Shown: in pieces, positions 1-12,500 of the stretch
Layout of the letters: each line of letters begins with the position of its first letter
Numbering within the stretch: position 1 is the first letter of the stretch
DNA from: Colius striatus
Lineage: Eukaryota > Chordata > Aves > Coliiformes > Coliidae
Direction: 5' to 3'
NCBI RefSeq assembly: GCF_028858725.1
Contig: NC_084759.1
Location: 137,250,171-137,314,170 of the forward strand
DNA length: 64,000 nt
Translations under genes and position numbers: made by a program
The notes under the pieces: model-generated
Databases searched by the model: none
The model's input: the letters and a program-made list of their open reading frames with translations, nothing else
What the model was told of the DNA's origin: nothing

Positions 1-433
1 GAGAGATGAATTTGAGAAGAAAAAAATGCAGTGTTTCAGAAATTTGGTTCCCTGTGAAAGCCTTTCCTCTCCTCATCTTTTCCAGGTGCCTTACCTTTGG
101 AAAAAAATGTCCAAAAAAAGAAAACAGGGGAGGATGCATTTTTGTATATTTTCAAATAGCCTGGGAGCTGAAAAACTATTTTTTTTTCTTTTAAGTTTTC
201 CTGGAAATTGAGATTTTATTACTTTAACTATTAAAATAATCCAGAAGATGACAGTGAAAGTTCTTTTCTGACACCACAGCAATAACTCACTTGGGAAACA
301 ACACACAGACACTGTTCCTCTTTCCATGAGCCTCTGGCTAGCGATCCTTTTCTACTTCATTTTGTGCTTCAGCTGCAATTAATTATGGAAAAGCTCTGAA
401 TAAAGAAGGAAAAAAAAATAGACTTTTTCTTAC
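1..433 (-). other. BCAT1 intron 9, partial
   Basis: This is the start of the intron after coding exon 9, beginning with the donor GTAAGA at its right end. It is AT-rich with short A and T runs. No exon, repeat family or conserved motif is recognised in it, and the last coding exon is absent. Confidence 0.8.
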
Positions 434-574
434 CTTGCCCTTATATAAAATTTTAGAGATAGGACATACAATACAAGCTGTTCCAGCACCAAACATCTCC
501 TTTACTCTTTTCTCTTCCAAGGCAGCTGTCAGGTCATTCATGGTGATGTATCGCTCAGACACTTTAAATTCTCC
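434..574 (-). CDS. BCAT1: BCAT1 coding exon 9 with the CXXC redox motif (residues 303-349)
   Basis: The 141-bp exon has acceptor CTGTGCAG and donor GTAAGA, phase 0 at both ends, and encodes 47 residues, the same number as the human exon. It contains [21 protein letters not shown]-like [14 protein letters not shown] and ends ILYKGK. Cys336 and Cys339 form the CXXC centre that gives mammalian BCATs their redox sensitivity. The next coding exon (human TIHIPTMENG) is not in the remaining 433 bases and must lie outside the window. Confidence 0.97.
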
Positions 575-3500
575 CTGCACAGGAAGAATCAACCATAATA
601 ACTGTAAAAAGCTTTAAAATTATTTATATTGTTTTCCATGTTGAAACATCCCTAACAGAACTATTAGGCTAGTTTTAGCTGTGATCTTTTCAAATCTCTC
701 AGTATCACACAAGATAGACTCTAACCAAATGTATGACTTGTCAAGGAAGCCAGTGGTGTGCCAGACACAATGCTGACAATTCAGTGGCACGTCCCCCTGA
801 TTTGGTATGGAATATCCATATTGCATTAGAGAATAAAACAGCAGAATTTGTCATGGTTTCTGTGACAGAGGGGCTGACTATTCATGGTCTCTAGCACGCT
901 ACAGCTTATGTCAAAATTACTCAATAGTGTCAAGAGAGCTTTGCATCTCACACTCAGACAATTCCTGAACAAAATACATTCCATTAATTCCACCTGAAAT
1001 GCCAACTAAATGTGATATATTTCTTTATTCCCTGGTGAAATTTTGCACTGTAGCCTTCATACAGCTGTCACACACAATTAACTGTACCGCAGGTGTAAGT
1101 AAAACAATTCGCATTGGACAGTTGCAAGACATAAGTGTTTTACCTTCTACTAGTGTTGAAGAATGCATAGCAGCTGATTGAGTGCACAGTAACTGACTGA
1201 GAGGACGTGTTTAAAGAACAAAAATAAATACGAAACCTTGAAATTTTCATTTCATGGATTTATGTGGACACTATTGTCCTATTAAACCAAACTAAAGCTT
1301 AGCCCCTGTTTTATATGCAAACTCCTTAACAAGAAACAGAGATGCTTACTCCAGCAGAAAACACGATTAGCTCTGGACAGGATAATATTTGGAGAGAGAG
1401 GTAAGGACACCACGCAAGCAGAATTTCAGATATGTCAAGGAATAGAGATCAGGAAGAAAACAACCACCTTTATGAGAGTAGAACACACCTAATTATTGAA
1501 GAGGACTGAGGTGAGAGTCTGGTATCTCACAAATAAGCCCTATCAACTGGGAATATCTGCCTGTCTTGTAAAGGAGATGGGACTTAGAAGTGTGCATGCA
1601 TAGCATGCGTATCTGCACTAGGGGAGCACCAACTTGAATAAAGACAAATAAGAGTTTAGTACAGGACAACAAGTGGCACACACAGACCATGAAGTACATG
1701 TCTAGCTCTCTTCACTGCAAACTAGATATAAGCGATATAACTTGGAACTGCATTTCAGGAAGTCTTTTGGCTAAAGGTGTTTGGAAGCTAAGTTAATACC
1801 ATAGGGAAAGTACCACACATGCCCATGTTACTCCTTTTATTATTCCCTAAACGTAAGCCTGCCAAAACGAGGAGGCAAGATACTGAGCTTGATGAGCCTC
1901 TGGCTGCATAGTGTTCTTGTCCAAGCCACAACAAAGCTTTTGAATACAGTACAGAGTGAACAGTTTGCTGCACTTCAAGATATGAGGTAGTCCCAAGTAT
2001 CCAAATAAGTTCCTGGATGGATACACTACAGAATCTAGAAGCAGACAGATGACTTCAAGACTTCAGCTGGATTTTGGACTGGACACTAGTTATTATAAAT
2101 AAAGAGCAGAACCATGAGAATCAAGTAGAGAAACAGTGTACTGACAACGGAAGTACAGCTGTGGTCATGCACGGTAATTGTTTCCTTGCTTGAAGTTGCT
2201 GGTATCAGTAGATATAACGAGAATTTTCCTCTTAAATACTACACAGAGATACTTAACAGGCTTGGTATTGTTCTGTATAACAGGTGTGGGTATTCTGATG
2301 ATGTTGCAAGGAATCTATGAATTTGCATGCCTTTAGTTCCCATTTGCCCCATCCCTGCAAACACTCAAAAGTCAGGTTGGACTGCTCTGGGCAGTGTCAT
2401 CTATCAGAAAAGGTCCCTACTTATTGCAGGGAGGTTGGACTAAATAACCTTTAAAGGCCTCTTCCAACCCACACTATTCTATGATTCGACTAGATCAGCT
2501 GAACTTCCAAGATACTGAGCCCCAGGAATGCTTAATTTTGTCGAAAAAAGTTGAAACCATTACTGTCAAGGTCAAAACACTCACCCAATTGCGTGACAGA
2601 TCCAAAATGCTTTGCCTTGTCACTCCTGGAAGGATAATGCCATCTAAAGGTGGGGTTGCCAATTCATTTTCTGTCAAGCACAAAAGAAATAGAAATACAG
2701 GTTGAAAAAAATAGTGTTTTGGGTTTGTTTTTTTTTAAACCATTACTTTCATTTTAAATCACCACATAGCATAACCAGTGGTGTATATTATCAGAGGCTA
2801 CTGAGCATTTTCTCTTTCAGACAGCCAGGCTCTTTCAAGATGACCTCAAATTTGCACCAAGTGAAGAAATCTACAGTCTTTCTATAATACTCTTCATAGA
2901 ATCATAGAATGGTAGGGGTTGGACCTTTAGAGATCATCTAGTCCAATCCCTCTGCTGAAGCAGGTCCACCTAGATCAGGTCACACAGGAACGAGTCCAGG
3001 CAGGTTCTGAAGACATTCAAAGAAGGAGACTCCACAATCTCCCTGGGAAGCCTGTGCCAGGGCTCCCTCACCTTCACAGTGAAATAGTTTTTTTCTTATG
3101 TTTAAATGGAACTTTCAGTTTCATCCCATTACCCCTTGTCCTGTTACTAGATGCAACAGAAAAAATGGATGCCCCAGTCTCCTGACATCCACCATTAAGA
3201 TATTTGTAAATATAAGATCCCTCTGTAATCTCCTCTTCTCCAGACTAAACAGCCCCAGTTCCCGCAGCCTTTCCTCATATGAAAGATGTTCCAGCCCCCT
3301 GATCATCTTGGTGGCCCTGCACTGGACTCTCTCCAGAAGTTTTCTGTCCCTCTTGAGCTGAGGAGCCCAGAACTGGACACAGGACTCCAGATGAGGCCTA
3401 ACCAGGGCAGAGTAGATGGGGAGCAGAACCTCCCTTGACCTGCTGGCCACACTCCTCTTCTTGATGCATCCCAGGATGCCATTGGCTTTCTTGGTCATGA

Positions 3501-6500
3501 GTGCACATTGCTGGCTCCTGGGTAGGTTATTGTCAACCAGGACTCCCAGGTCTCTCTCTGCAGAGCTGCTCTCCAGCAGGTCAACCCCAGCCTGTACTGC
3601 TGCACGGGATTGTTCCTTCCCAGATGCAGGTTCCTCTCTGCCCAACTCTCAAGCCAGTTGAGATCCCGCTGAATGGCAGCATAGCCTACTGGTCAATCAG
3701 GCAGTCCTGCCAGGTTGGTGTCATCAGTGAACTCACTGAGAGTACACTCTGTCCTCTCATCTTGGTCATATTCATATTATTGTTCTAATAATTTTATTTT
3801 CCCTGTAAGACTGTATTATCTTTCTTGACCTTATAAAGATACTATGCTTCGCATTCAATGCACAAAACATTAAGGTTTTTGATTCATTTTTACCCAGTCC
3901 ACATAAAGGAACAAGGTATGTATCATCATGTTTTTATTATGCCCCCTTCTCTCTACCCACAAGAGATCAATGAATCCAGACCTGTTTCAATCAGTCTCAA
4001 AGGAGAAGTTGTCTTAAAAATGCTTCTATATGTCCTATGAAAACTAGCAGGTGGATAGAAAGGAGAAAAACAGTATTCATCCTTGGACTTAGAGAGTAGG
4101 TTGAGATCAACTGCTTCATATTCTGTTCTCACCACTCAGCTGGACAATTCTGTATGCAAAAACCGCCTTCCAGCCCATGCACACACAGCTCCAGGCTGAT
4201 CACAACATGGGCTCTCTCCCACTCTGCAAGAGAGAGTGGCTCTGGGAAATGGACAAAAAAATAAGGAATTGTTCATTGAATCTGCTCCTCACCATTCAGT
4301 CTCTTGGGAAATGGTTACTTTTTAATGCAGGCACCACTTGATTTATATATTTAGCCTAGATTTTCCTAGCTATGCTTCCATGTTCCTTTTATGAGGATTC
4401 ATAAACACAAAGGTAATAGATGTTAACTGACATGCCAAAATTTATTAAAAAGCTGCTGTAGAAGAGGCCCCATATTCTGTTATGGCTTGACTAACCAAAC
4501 ATGCCATTCCCTAACCCATTCCAGACTCTTAAGTACAGCAGTGGGCTCTTCCTTCTCAAGAACAATAGGTTTCCTTTTTTGGAGTCTGTCTATCATCACT
4601 CCTAATTGTGATGCATGGCTTGTCCTAATTCTGGCACAGCCATCAAAAGAAGAGGACTCAAAAACTTCTTATGAGCCACCAAGCTCACCTGATTCAGACC
4701 ATTGAAAATCTGAAGTTCTGAGTTTGTGACCCAGTCGTATACAAGTTCTCCCATTTCTCCAAGAGAAAACTTCAAATAATGTCGACCTTGGTATCAAAGA
4801 TGGTCACTACACATCAGAGAATGTTCTCCATTTGGTGATGTTACCACAGATCTTGGCCAGGACCTGTTTAAGCTCAGCAACATATATTAATTGATTTGAG
4901 CTAGTTTGAAAAGGTGCCAGGCCAAACCATCCGCCAAACAGCACTGAGCAGATAGGACATGGGAGTCTCAAAATGTTTCAGTCTGCTCTGTAGAATTTTG
5001 TCAAATATACATATGATGCCTACCAGCCTGGGGCCACCCAAGGAACATCTGCTCCCCTGGTATCCGGCAGAGATGATACTGTGAACCACATGGAATGCCA
5101 AAAAGCTCATCCTCTCTGTGAACTGATGCCAAACCAGGCTCCATATGACATCAGTTTGTCCATCTCCAAACAGACAGACTGTGAGCTCCCAAACTCCATT
5201 TGCCTTCTGAATTATTTTGTTGGGCTAGAAGCCTTAACATGTATAGTAGCAAAAAGGATGGGAAAAGTATTTGAAGGAAAATATAAGGGTTTCTTTTCAG
5301 TTGACTCCTGTTGTTGTTACAGCAGTAGTACTATTTGTCAAGCGTCCACTACGCCAGGCATGGTATAGGCATGCTGTAACAATGGAACTCCTTCAGAGTG
5401 TTTAAAGGGATTTTTAAAATTAGGTCTTCCATATTGCAGCTTCAATTTTTACACATCTGTATTCATGAACATATAGCACTTAAGGTTACAAATATGGGAT
5501 ACCTTCAGTATTAGCTGTGCTACTAACAATGCTGAGCAATTCACCAAAATATATTTTACTAAAATGAGTGCATAACCAGCTGGCTACATGAAGGGAGAGT
5601 AGCGGATGTCATCTACCTTGACTTCAGCAAGGCTTTTGACACTGTCTCCCATAACATCCTCATCAGAAAGCTCAGGCAGTGTGGCTTGGACGAGTGGACG
5701 GTGAGGTAGGTCAAGAGCTGGCTGAATGACAGAGCCCAGAGGGTGGTGACCAATGGCACAGAATCGAGCTGGAGGCCTGTGGCCAGTGGAGTTCCAGAGG
5801 GATCGGTTCTGGGGCCAGTCTTGTTTAACATCTTCTGAGACATCCCTTTTTTTCTATTGTAGATATCAACAGGACAAGGGGTAATGGGATGAAACTGGAA
5901 CAGTGAAAGTTCCATTTAAACATAAGAAAAAACTAATTTACTGTGAGGGTGAGGGAGCCCTGGCACAGGCTGCCCAGGGAAGCTGTGGAGTCTCCTTCCT
6001 TGGAGGTCTTCAAGATCCACCTGGACACGTTCCTGTGTGACCTGATCTAGGTGGACCTGCTTCTGCAGGGAGATTTGGACTAGATGATCTCTAAAGGTCC
6101 CTTCCAATCCTTACCGTTCTATGATTCTATGATATCAGATACCAAGTGAATTTCAGAGTCAAGGAGAACCCAAGAAACTGATTTCACTATTATACTTGTA
6201 GACTATTAGACTTCTTGCAGATATTTCTGCAGCACAAGTAATCCTGCAGAACACTGAGCAAACTTAACTGATATTTTATCCGACTGTTCCATAGAATATT
6301 TTATCATATTTATTTATGCAAGCTATTTTGAAGGGTGTACTAGTAATCCTCATTTTAATAACAGCAAAGAAATATTAAGTAGTGCCTGAATGCTACTCAC
6401 AATGCCTTAACATTAAAGCTAGAAGTACAGCCCAGATGTTTCCAAATTATTCTGAAGAAGCTGAATTTTGGGGAAGTGCACACATATTTCATAATTACAT

Positions 6501-9500
6501 AATTAGCATCCTTCAGGTTGTTCATATATTTACATTTTGAGGTTTTCAATAAAGTCCAGCCTATATTCTAGGCAGAACAACAGACATTATTAAAGGAAAC
6601 ATATTTCAATGTTAACAGCTCCTTGGGATTGTTATGTGCTCTGAAGAGGCAGGTAGAAGGGACTGTAGGGTAACCAAAATTTTTACTCTGTGAACATAAT
6701 CCATAAATGATATTTGATGAATGAAGTATCACACTTCTGTGTTTATGCAAAAGCAGGGATCCAGGTTAGAACATATTATAAGCCTCAGCCTGAGCAGCAG
6801 TGGGCATACAAATATTTTTCCAGGCTCCTCCTGCAGCCCAAGACAATATGTGATGTTTAGTCATAACGTTGTAACTGAACATATACCAAAGGCTTGCAAT
6901 TCAAGCCTGTTCTCACTGGAAGTATAGATGACCTTTAGTCTAGGCTTTACTGGGCAAAGTCTTTGATTTGTTTAAACCAAGGAGAGAGGTTCCAACTACT
7001 CCACAGTAACCGCTGAAAACAAAGAAAGGTATTTTCTTTTTGATGATGATCTGCAGTTTCAGCCTCACTATTTTGATGTTAGATCCTTCTCTCAGCTGCA
7101 GAATTTACACAACAAAACAAAACCACAGCCTAAGTATGTATCCTTTGTGAAGTGATAGAATATAATGGCAAATACTTTCAAATCACAATGTGATGCCATA
7201 CTCAGGTATGTGATGACACACATTGGCAGCAAGAGTAATTCTCAACGAAAGATATCACAAATTAAGCATTAATCACAGCACTGGGAAACAGCAAAGTACT
7301 CTAATGATGTTAATGACCATGTTGTGTGAAATGGCAGGTTTGCCAGTATACAGTTAGCTTGGGTGGCATGAATTACAAGTTGTTTGCTGTGGCCACCTCA
7401 CAATGGTACTATTCAGTAATGCGCTGGTAACACAGTGATTGGCAGATCTTTGGAACAGTACAGTGCTGCAGCTGGATAATTCCAGCATATTCCTGGTTTT
7501 AAGTACAATGAGAACATTGAATTCTAATTATTTACCCCCTTCAGTGCCCTTTCCCTGGGTAGAATGAGTCAAAATCTATTTTTGCATCCCTCCAGCAAAG
7601 TTACACAAGGCATGAATTTGGCCATTTAACTACACTGACAAATCTACTGCTGCTTTAACAAGAAGGTTTCTCATATTCATCGTTTCATTCATAAGATTCC
7701 ACAGACTCATTCAACACAGAGAGTATCATCTCTCCTCTTACAAAAATGATAAAGACTTTAGAGAAGAACAAGTAATGAAACTGGAGATAGGAGCCAGGTA
7801 GCTGGACTCTCATTATCCAACACCATTCAAAAGCATACTGCTCTCCCCACAGCACTCTATGTCAGAAAAAATGACAACTTTCAAGGGTACTCATGGCACT
7901 ATTAAGAAATCAGAGTCTTAATCCTGCATCTGCTGCCATGCAAAAATTCAGTAACACCTAATTTTCATGGAGGGCAAGGACTCACAGGAGTCAGGAGTTG
8001 TCCTTTTATTCAGTTACCTATACATTGGCTCAATCCTTCTCAAGTTCTGGATAGCTGCATGTCCTATGGGTGGTTTTAAGATGCCTAAATAGTAGGCTGC
8101 TCACTAATTATATAATTTTCTAATCATCGTGTACATTGCTCAGAGATGGCAGTGGGTACAAATTGGTAAAAATGGGTTCAAGAATGATGGTGTATCTTGA
8201 AAGCATCATTTGAACATTACTGACTGGCATGTTTCTCTGTCTCTGCCTCCACTGGACAGAACTTCAAATTCTTCAGATCAGCTGGATGTTGAAATACTAC
8301 TTACTGGCTATACTTCAAGAACATTTGACTTGCTAGAAAGTGATGATGGAAACCACTTGTGCCCAAAACCACAGAGTCTGAAGAGTTACACAGCCATAAA
8401 TTGTCTTTAGTATGTCTGCAATGTTTCTTGTTTGGTTGACACCAAATCTGCAGTGTGATCTAGTGTATGGCTGGACTCTAACCTTCTGAGTACATGGATT
8501 GGCCCAACAGTTCAGAATGCTATTAGCTAGGCAGTACTCACATCTGTTCCAAAATGTCCTCTTTCACAATGGTATAACAGTAACCTATCAGATGTCAGAA
8601 AAGAGTAGACATCTCCTTTGTTAAATCATCTTCATTAAAAAGTTTATGATCTGCACTCTAATTATGGTTCCAACTGTCTTATCTGTTAAAGTTTTCATGT
8701 TTTATGTTACCATACCTCCATCTTCATTTATCCAGTAGAGAAAGAGATTCATTGTTCCAACTTCAGTTATTTGGTGATCTTCTCCATAAAGCCACAAAAC
8801 CTGCTGGCAGCCTAACTCCAGGGCTTCTTGCTGGGCATAAATAGAAGAACCATAATTCCTTCCAGAAACAAAAAGAAGGAGCAAATAGTGATGAGTATTT
8901 GGTTGGATATTTTCTCATTTTTATGCAAGGTTTTGTGCACATCTACATTATTAGCAAGTGCTCTGCAAGTGCTCCAAGTCACTGTTATTACTTGGAATAT
9001 TTTAACTGGAAATACTTTACTAGTATTGTACTAGATAATTTGTATCTACAGTCCAAAAAACTTTGAAGGGATGAACAGCATCAACAGCTCAAACATACCC
9101 ATCCAGATTGTCTTATAAATACTTCTTGTTCCATTTTCTGGATAATCTAATCATTGCAATCAGACACATCAGGAAAGCATTTATCACTATTTAGCAGTTG
9201 GCATCCTGGAGAGAGAGCAACAATTCCCATCCAGCTCTCATGTTTTTAAAAAAAAAGCAAACCAAACCCATTTAACATCATCTCATATAAATCAGAAGAA
9301 TATATGAGTCGTACATGTCAGTTGAATCTCTTTGAATACAAAAATCACCAGAGGCAAGTTATTTGTCTTCTAGTACATGACATTCACAGAACTAGTAGTT
9401 TCAGGAGCTGCAGATGGGCCTTGATGAATTCCATATCCTCAAGGAGCAACTTTTTTCCTGAAATGCTGCCTATAGAGTGAACCTGAACGAATAATATGTT

Positions 9501-12500
9501 TACTCTATAGTTGCTTTCAGGACTAAAAAAACCCTTTCTCTTCTGATGTTCAACAACTGTTAAGACTCAAAGTCAGTAGCTCCAAAGAGCTGTCCACACT
9601 GCAGCTAAGTTGTCATCTCTGGGGATACATGATGTCGATAGTGACTCCAGATTACTCCTTTATTTCATAGCTGACATATGAAGGACAGGCAGAAAACAAT
9701 TAAAATATATCTGAAACTAAGCAAGAAATCACAAAGAGTAAAGGTCTCAGAACATCAAACAGAATGAAGAAAAGCTGCTTGCTTGCCCTTTGATTATTCT
9801 ACTACCTCAGTTGAGCAGCACTTGATAACTACTAACTTCCTGCCTACAAAAAGAAACTCCTAAGTAGAGACAACAAGCTTTGCTTAAACTAAAGATCAAG
9901 TGTGTATAATTGAGTCATTTAGCCACATCCAAGTTGCTTGCTCCAGTCAATTCCTAAGAAATTTCATTCTGCAAGTCACGTACCTGGACACTAATAATTA
10001 TTTCTGCTTAACTAGTCTTTTGGCGTAGTTAATCAGAAAAGTGCCAGACCATGGTCAAGCCAATGCAGATAATTGTCTCATGCTTCCCCTTAAACATCCA
10101 TATTCCCTTAGCTAACTGCAGATGGCTTGTCAGGAGAGTCTGCCAAAAGAGGTCAGCAGTCGACATTGCTCACTGCCCAGTTGGCAGAAGGCTGTTGTAT
10201 CGAATCCTGCATCACAGAAGCAGTATCTTTTAGTGTCAACTTCTGCAATGGGAACAACCAAAGTATTATATTGACACCTTCCAGGTCCAGTTCTTCAGCA
10301 TGAGATGCTGTAAAGTTGCTTCTGCAAATAATCCACTGGGCAGTAACATCCAAACAAAAATATGCAACTAAATTGGTACTTTACAAGTATTATTTATGCA
10401 GTTTGAAACCTTTGTTACAGCATACTGCTTGTTTAACTGTTACACTTAATACTTCTGCTGGATTAGACACTCCATTAAAAAAACAAATCTCTGCTGTCAG
10501 CTATCCAGAAGATGTAGAACTACATTTTCTTACCCTCCCAATTTGCAGTCCCCTGTTCCTCCTTTCCAGGCTCTTACATATTTTGGATCTGCCCATAAGG
10601 ATATTGGATTAAAGACTCCACTTGCAAAGTAAGGGCCCACAGGGCTCATTATGACATACAGCAGGGCTTTAGACGGCTTCTTCACTCCAAGGGATGGCTG
10701 AAAATAAGGAATGTAAACAAATCAAAAGTTATCAGTGTTCTTCACTCCAAACATTGGATGCTGCACAATCAGCTGTTGAAACACTGCTTTCAGAGGAACT
10801 GCAGCATGATAGAGCTTTTACCAGGACAATGCAAAGGGCTGAGATGAAGGTAAAATATTTCTATAACTTGCCCCCTATCTAAGCAGCAAAACAACCCTAA
10901 TTTCATACACCGTGACCATTCATTTACAGCTGTTTCATTTATTTATATATTATTCTAATATTCTGAAATAGTTTTGAGTTCTTAAGAATTCAGAAATAAG
11001 CTTGACAAGATCCTAAATAAGGATATTAATTAATCACAGCAGAAGCCTGCAAAGCCTTTTGGGGGCAGGAGTGGCTAGGACCACTGCTGGCAGTAACAAT
11101 AGTGGGGAAACCACTGTCAACTGCATTAGTGATGAGAATTAGTCAAAGCCACCTCAAACCAGCATTACTTGAGTTGAGTGCTGGCTCTGTGAATGGCTGT
11201 GTGACAAGTCAAAATTATTTGTCTGCTGGAAATGGTTCACACAACAACCCAGGAAATAACCTGGAATGTATCACTTCATTTTTTTCTTTTCCCCTTTTCT
11301 GTGAGAGATGGCTTCTCATACTTCATCACTATAAATACTTGGTAGATGTGAAAAGTTTGTCACTGGTCAAAGTCTGAACCCTGTGGTAAGAGACTTTTAT
11401 TAATTATATGATTCTTTGCAAAGCTCAGGACTGACCACAGAATCATAGAACAATTGAGCCTGGAAGGTACCTCTGGAGAACACTTGTCCACCCCCCCTGC
11501 TAAAGCTGGGCTACATAGAGCTGGTCAGCCATGACTATTGGAATCATCTGTGCAAAGGAATGGTTTACTATTTTCTCTCCATTCAAAGAAGCTTGTAAAA
11601 AGAACAAGTTCATGCTCAGTTTCCAAGATTACGTCTCCATTGTAAAAAAAAAAAAAGCTATTGAACTAAAATCTTTAGGACCAAAGCTCTAAGCAAAACA
11701 CTGCAAACAAAGCACATTAAGCTAAACTAGGAGGTGCGGGAAAATAATAGTGTAATAATGAACTACTGGAGAGGTCAGATATGTTAGCGAACCTGAAAGA
11801 AAGCTCAACAGAATTTTCAAAAACAAAGGAAAAAAGAAAGAAATAAAAAAGGTAATTTTAAATATTCATACTTTACAGTCACTGAGTGGAGATCCTTGCA
11901 TTTGAAACTCTGTAACTAGTTCACAAGCATTAAATAAATGGAGGCCTAGAACACATGTGAAATGTATAACGCCAATGTGAGGTAGCTTCTTAAGAGTTGT
12001 GAATATTGCAGTAGAGTAACTTGCCCAGTTGGGAACCACACATTCCGTAGCTTCCTTGTCCTATGCTCTACCTTTGTAGGTTTCTCTCTTGTTACTGCTG
12101 AAAAAGATCCCTTAAAGTTTTACTTAAGCTCCCTGTTTCTAATTCCCTTTGTAAATACTACAGGCTTGACTCCTACCCACACGAAACTCAAAGAGTACAT
12201 ACTAACATATAGTTGCTAAGGAGGCTCTTATAAGCTGAGGTTTATCTAGGTTCAAGAATAAATTGACTAAGAACTTGCTCTGAGTTCTGTTAGAAGTGTC
12301 TCTCAGAAGAGCCATCTTAATTCACTGAGTAGATTCTTCCAAAATCTCCTCACTGAGGTCAGGATGGAGGTACGAGGTGAAATCGCAAAACCTACTCAAC
12401 AAGTTTCTGCTCCCTCATGTTTTGTCTGAATTATCAGCATTTTAAAGGCACACATCACTATGTCAGAAATAACTATCCTTTTAGTACAAACCGTAAGTCA

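Larger units (their letters stand above)
2671..8715 (-). other. BCAT1 intron 7
   Basis: This 6045-bp intron holds two CR1 copies in opposite orientation (2895-3768 and 5585-6131). The rest, including 3769-5584 and 6132-8715, is AT-rich unique sequence in which I recognise no gene, RNA or repeat. Confidence 0.85.
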
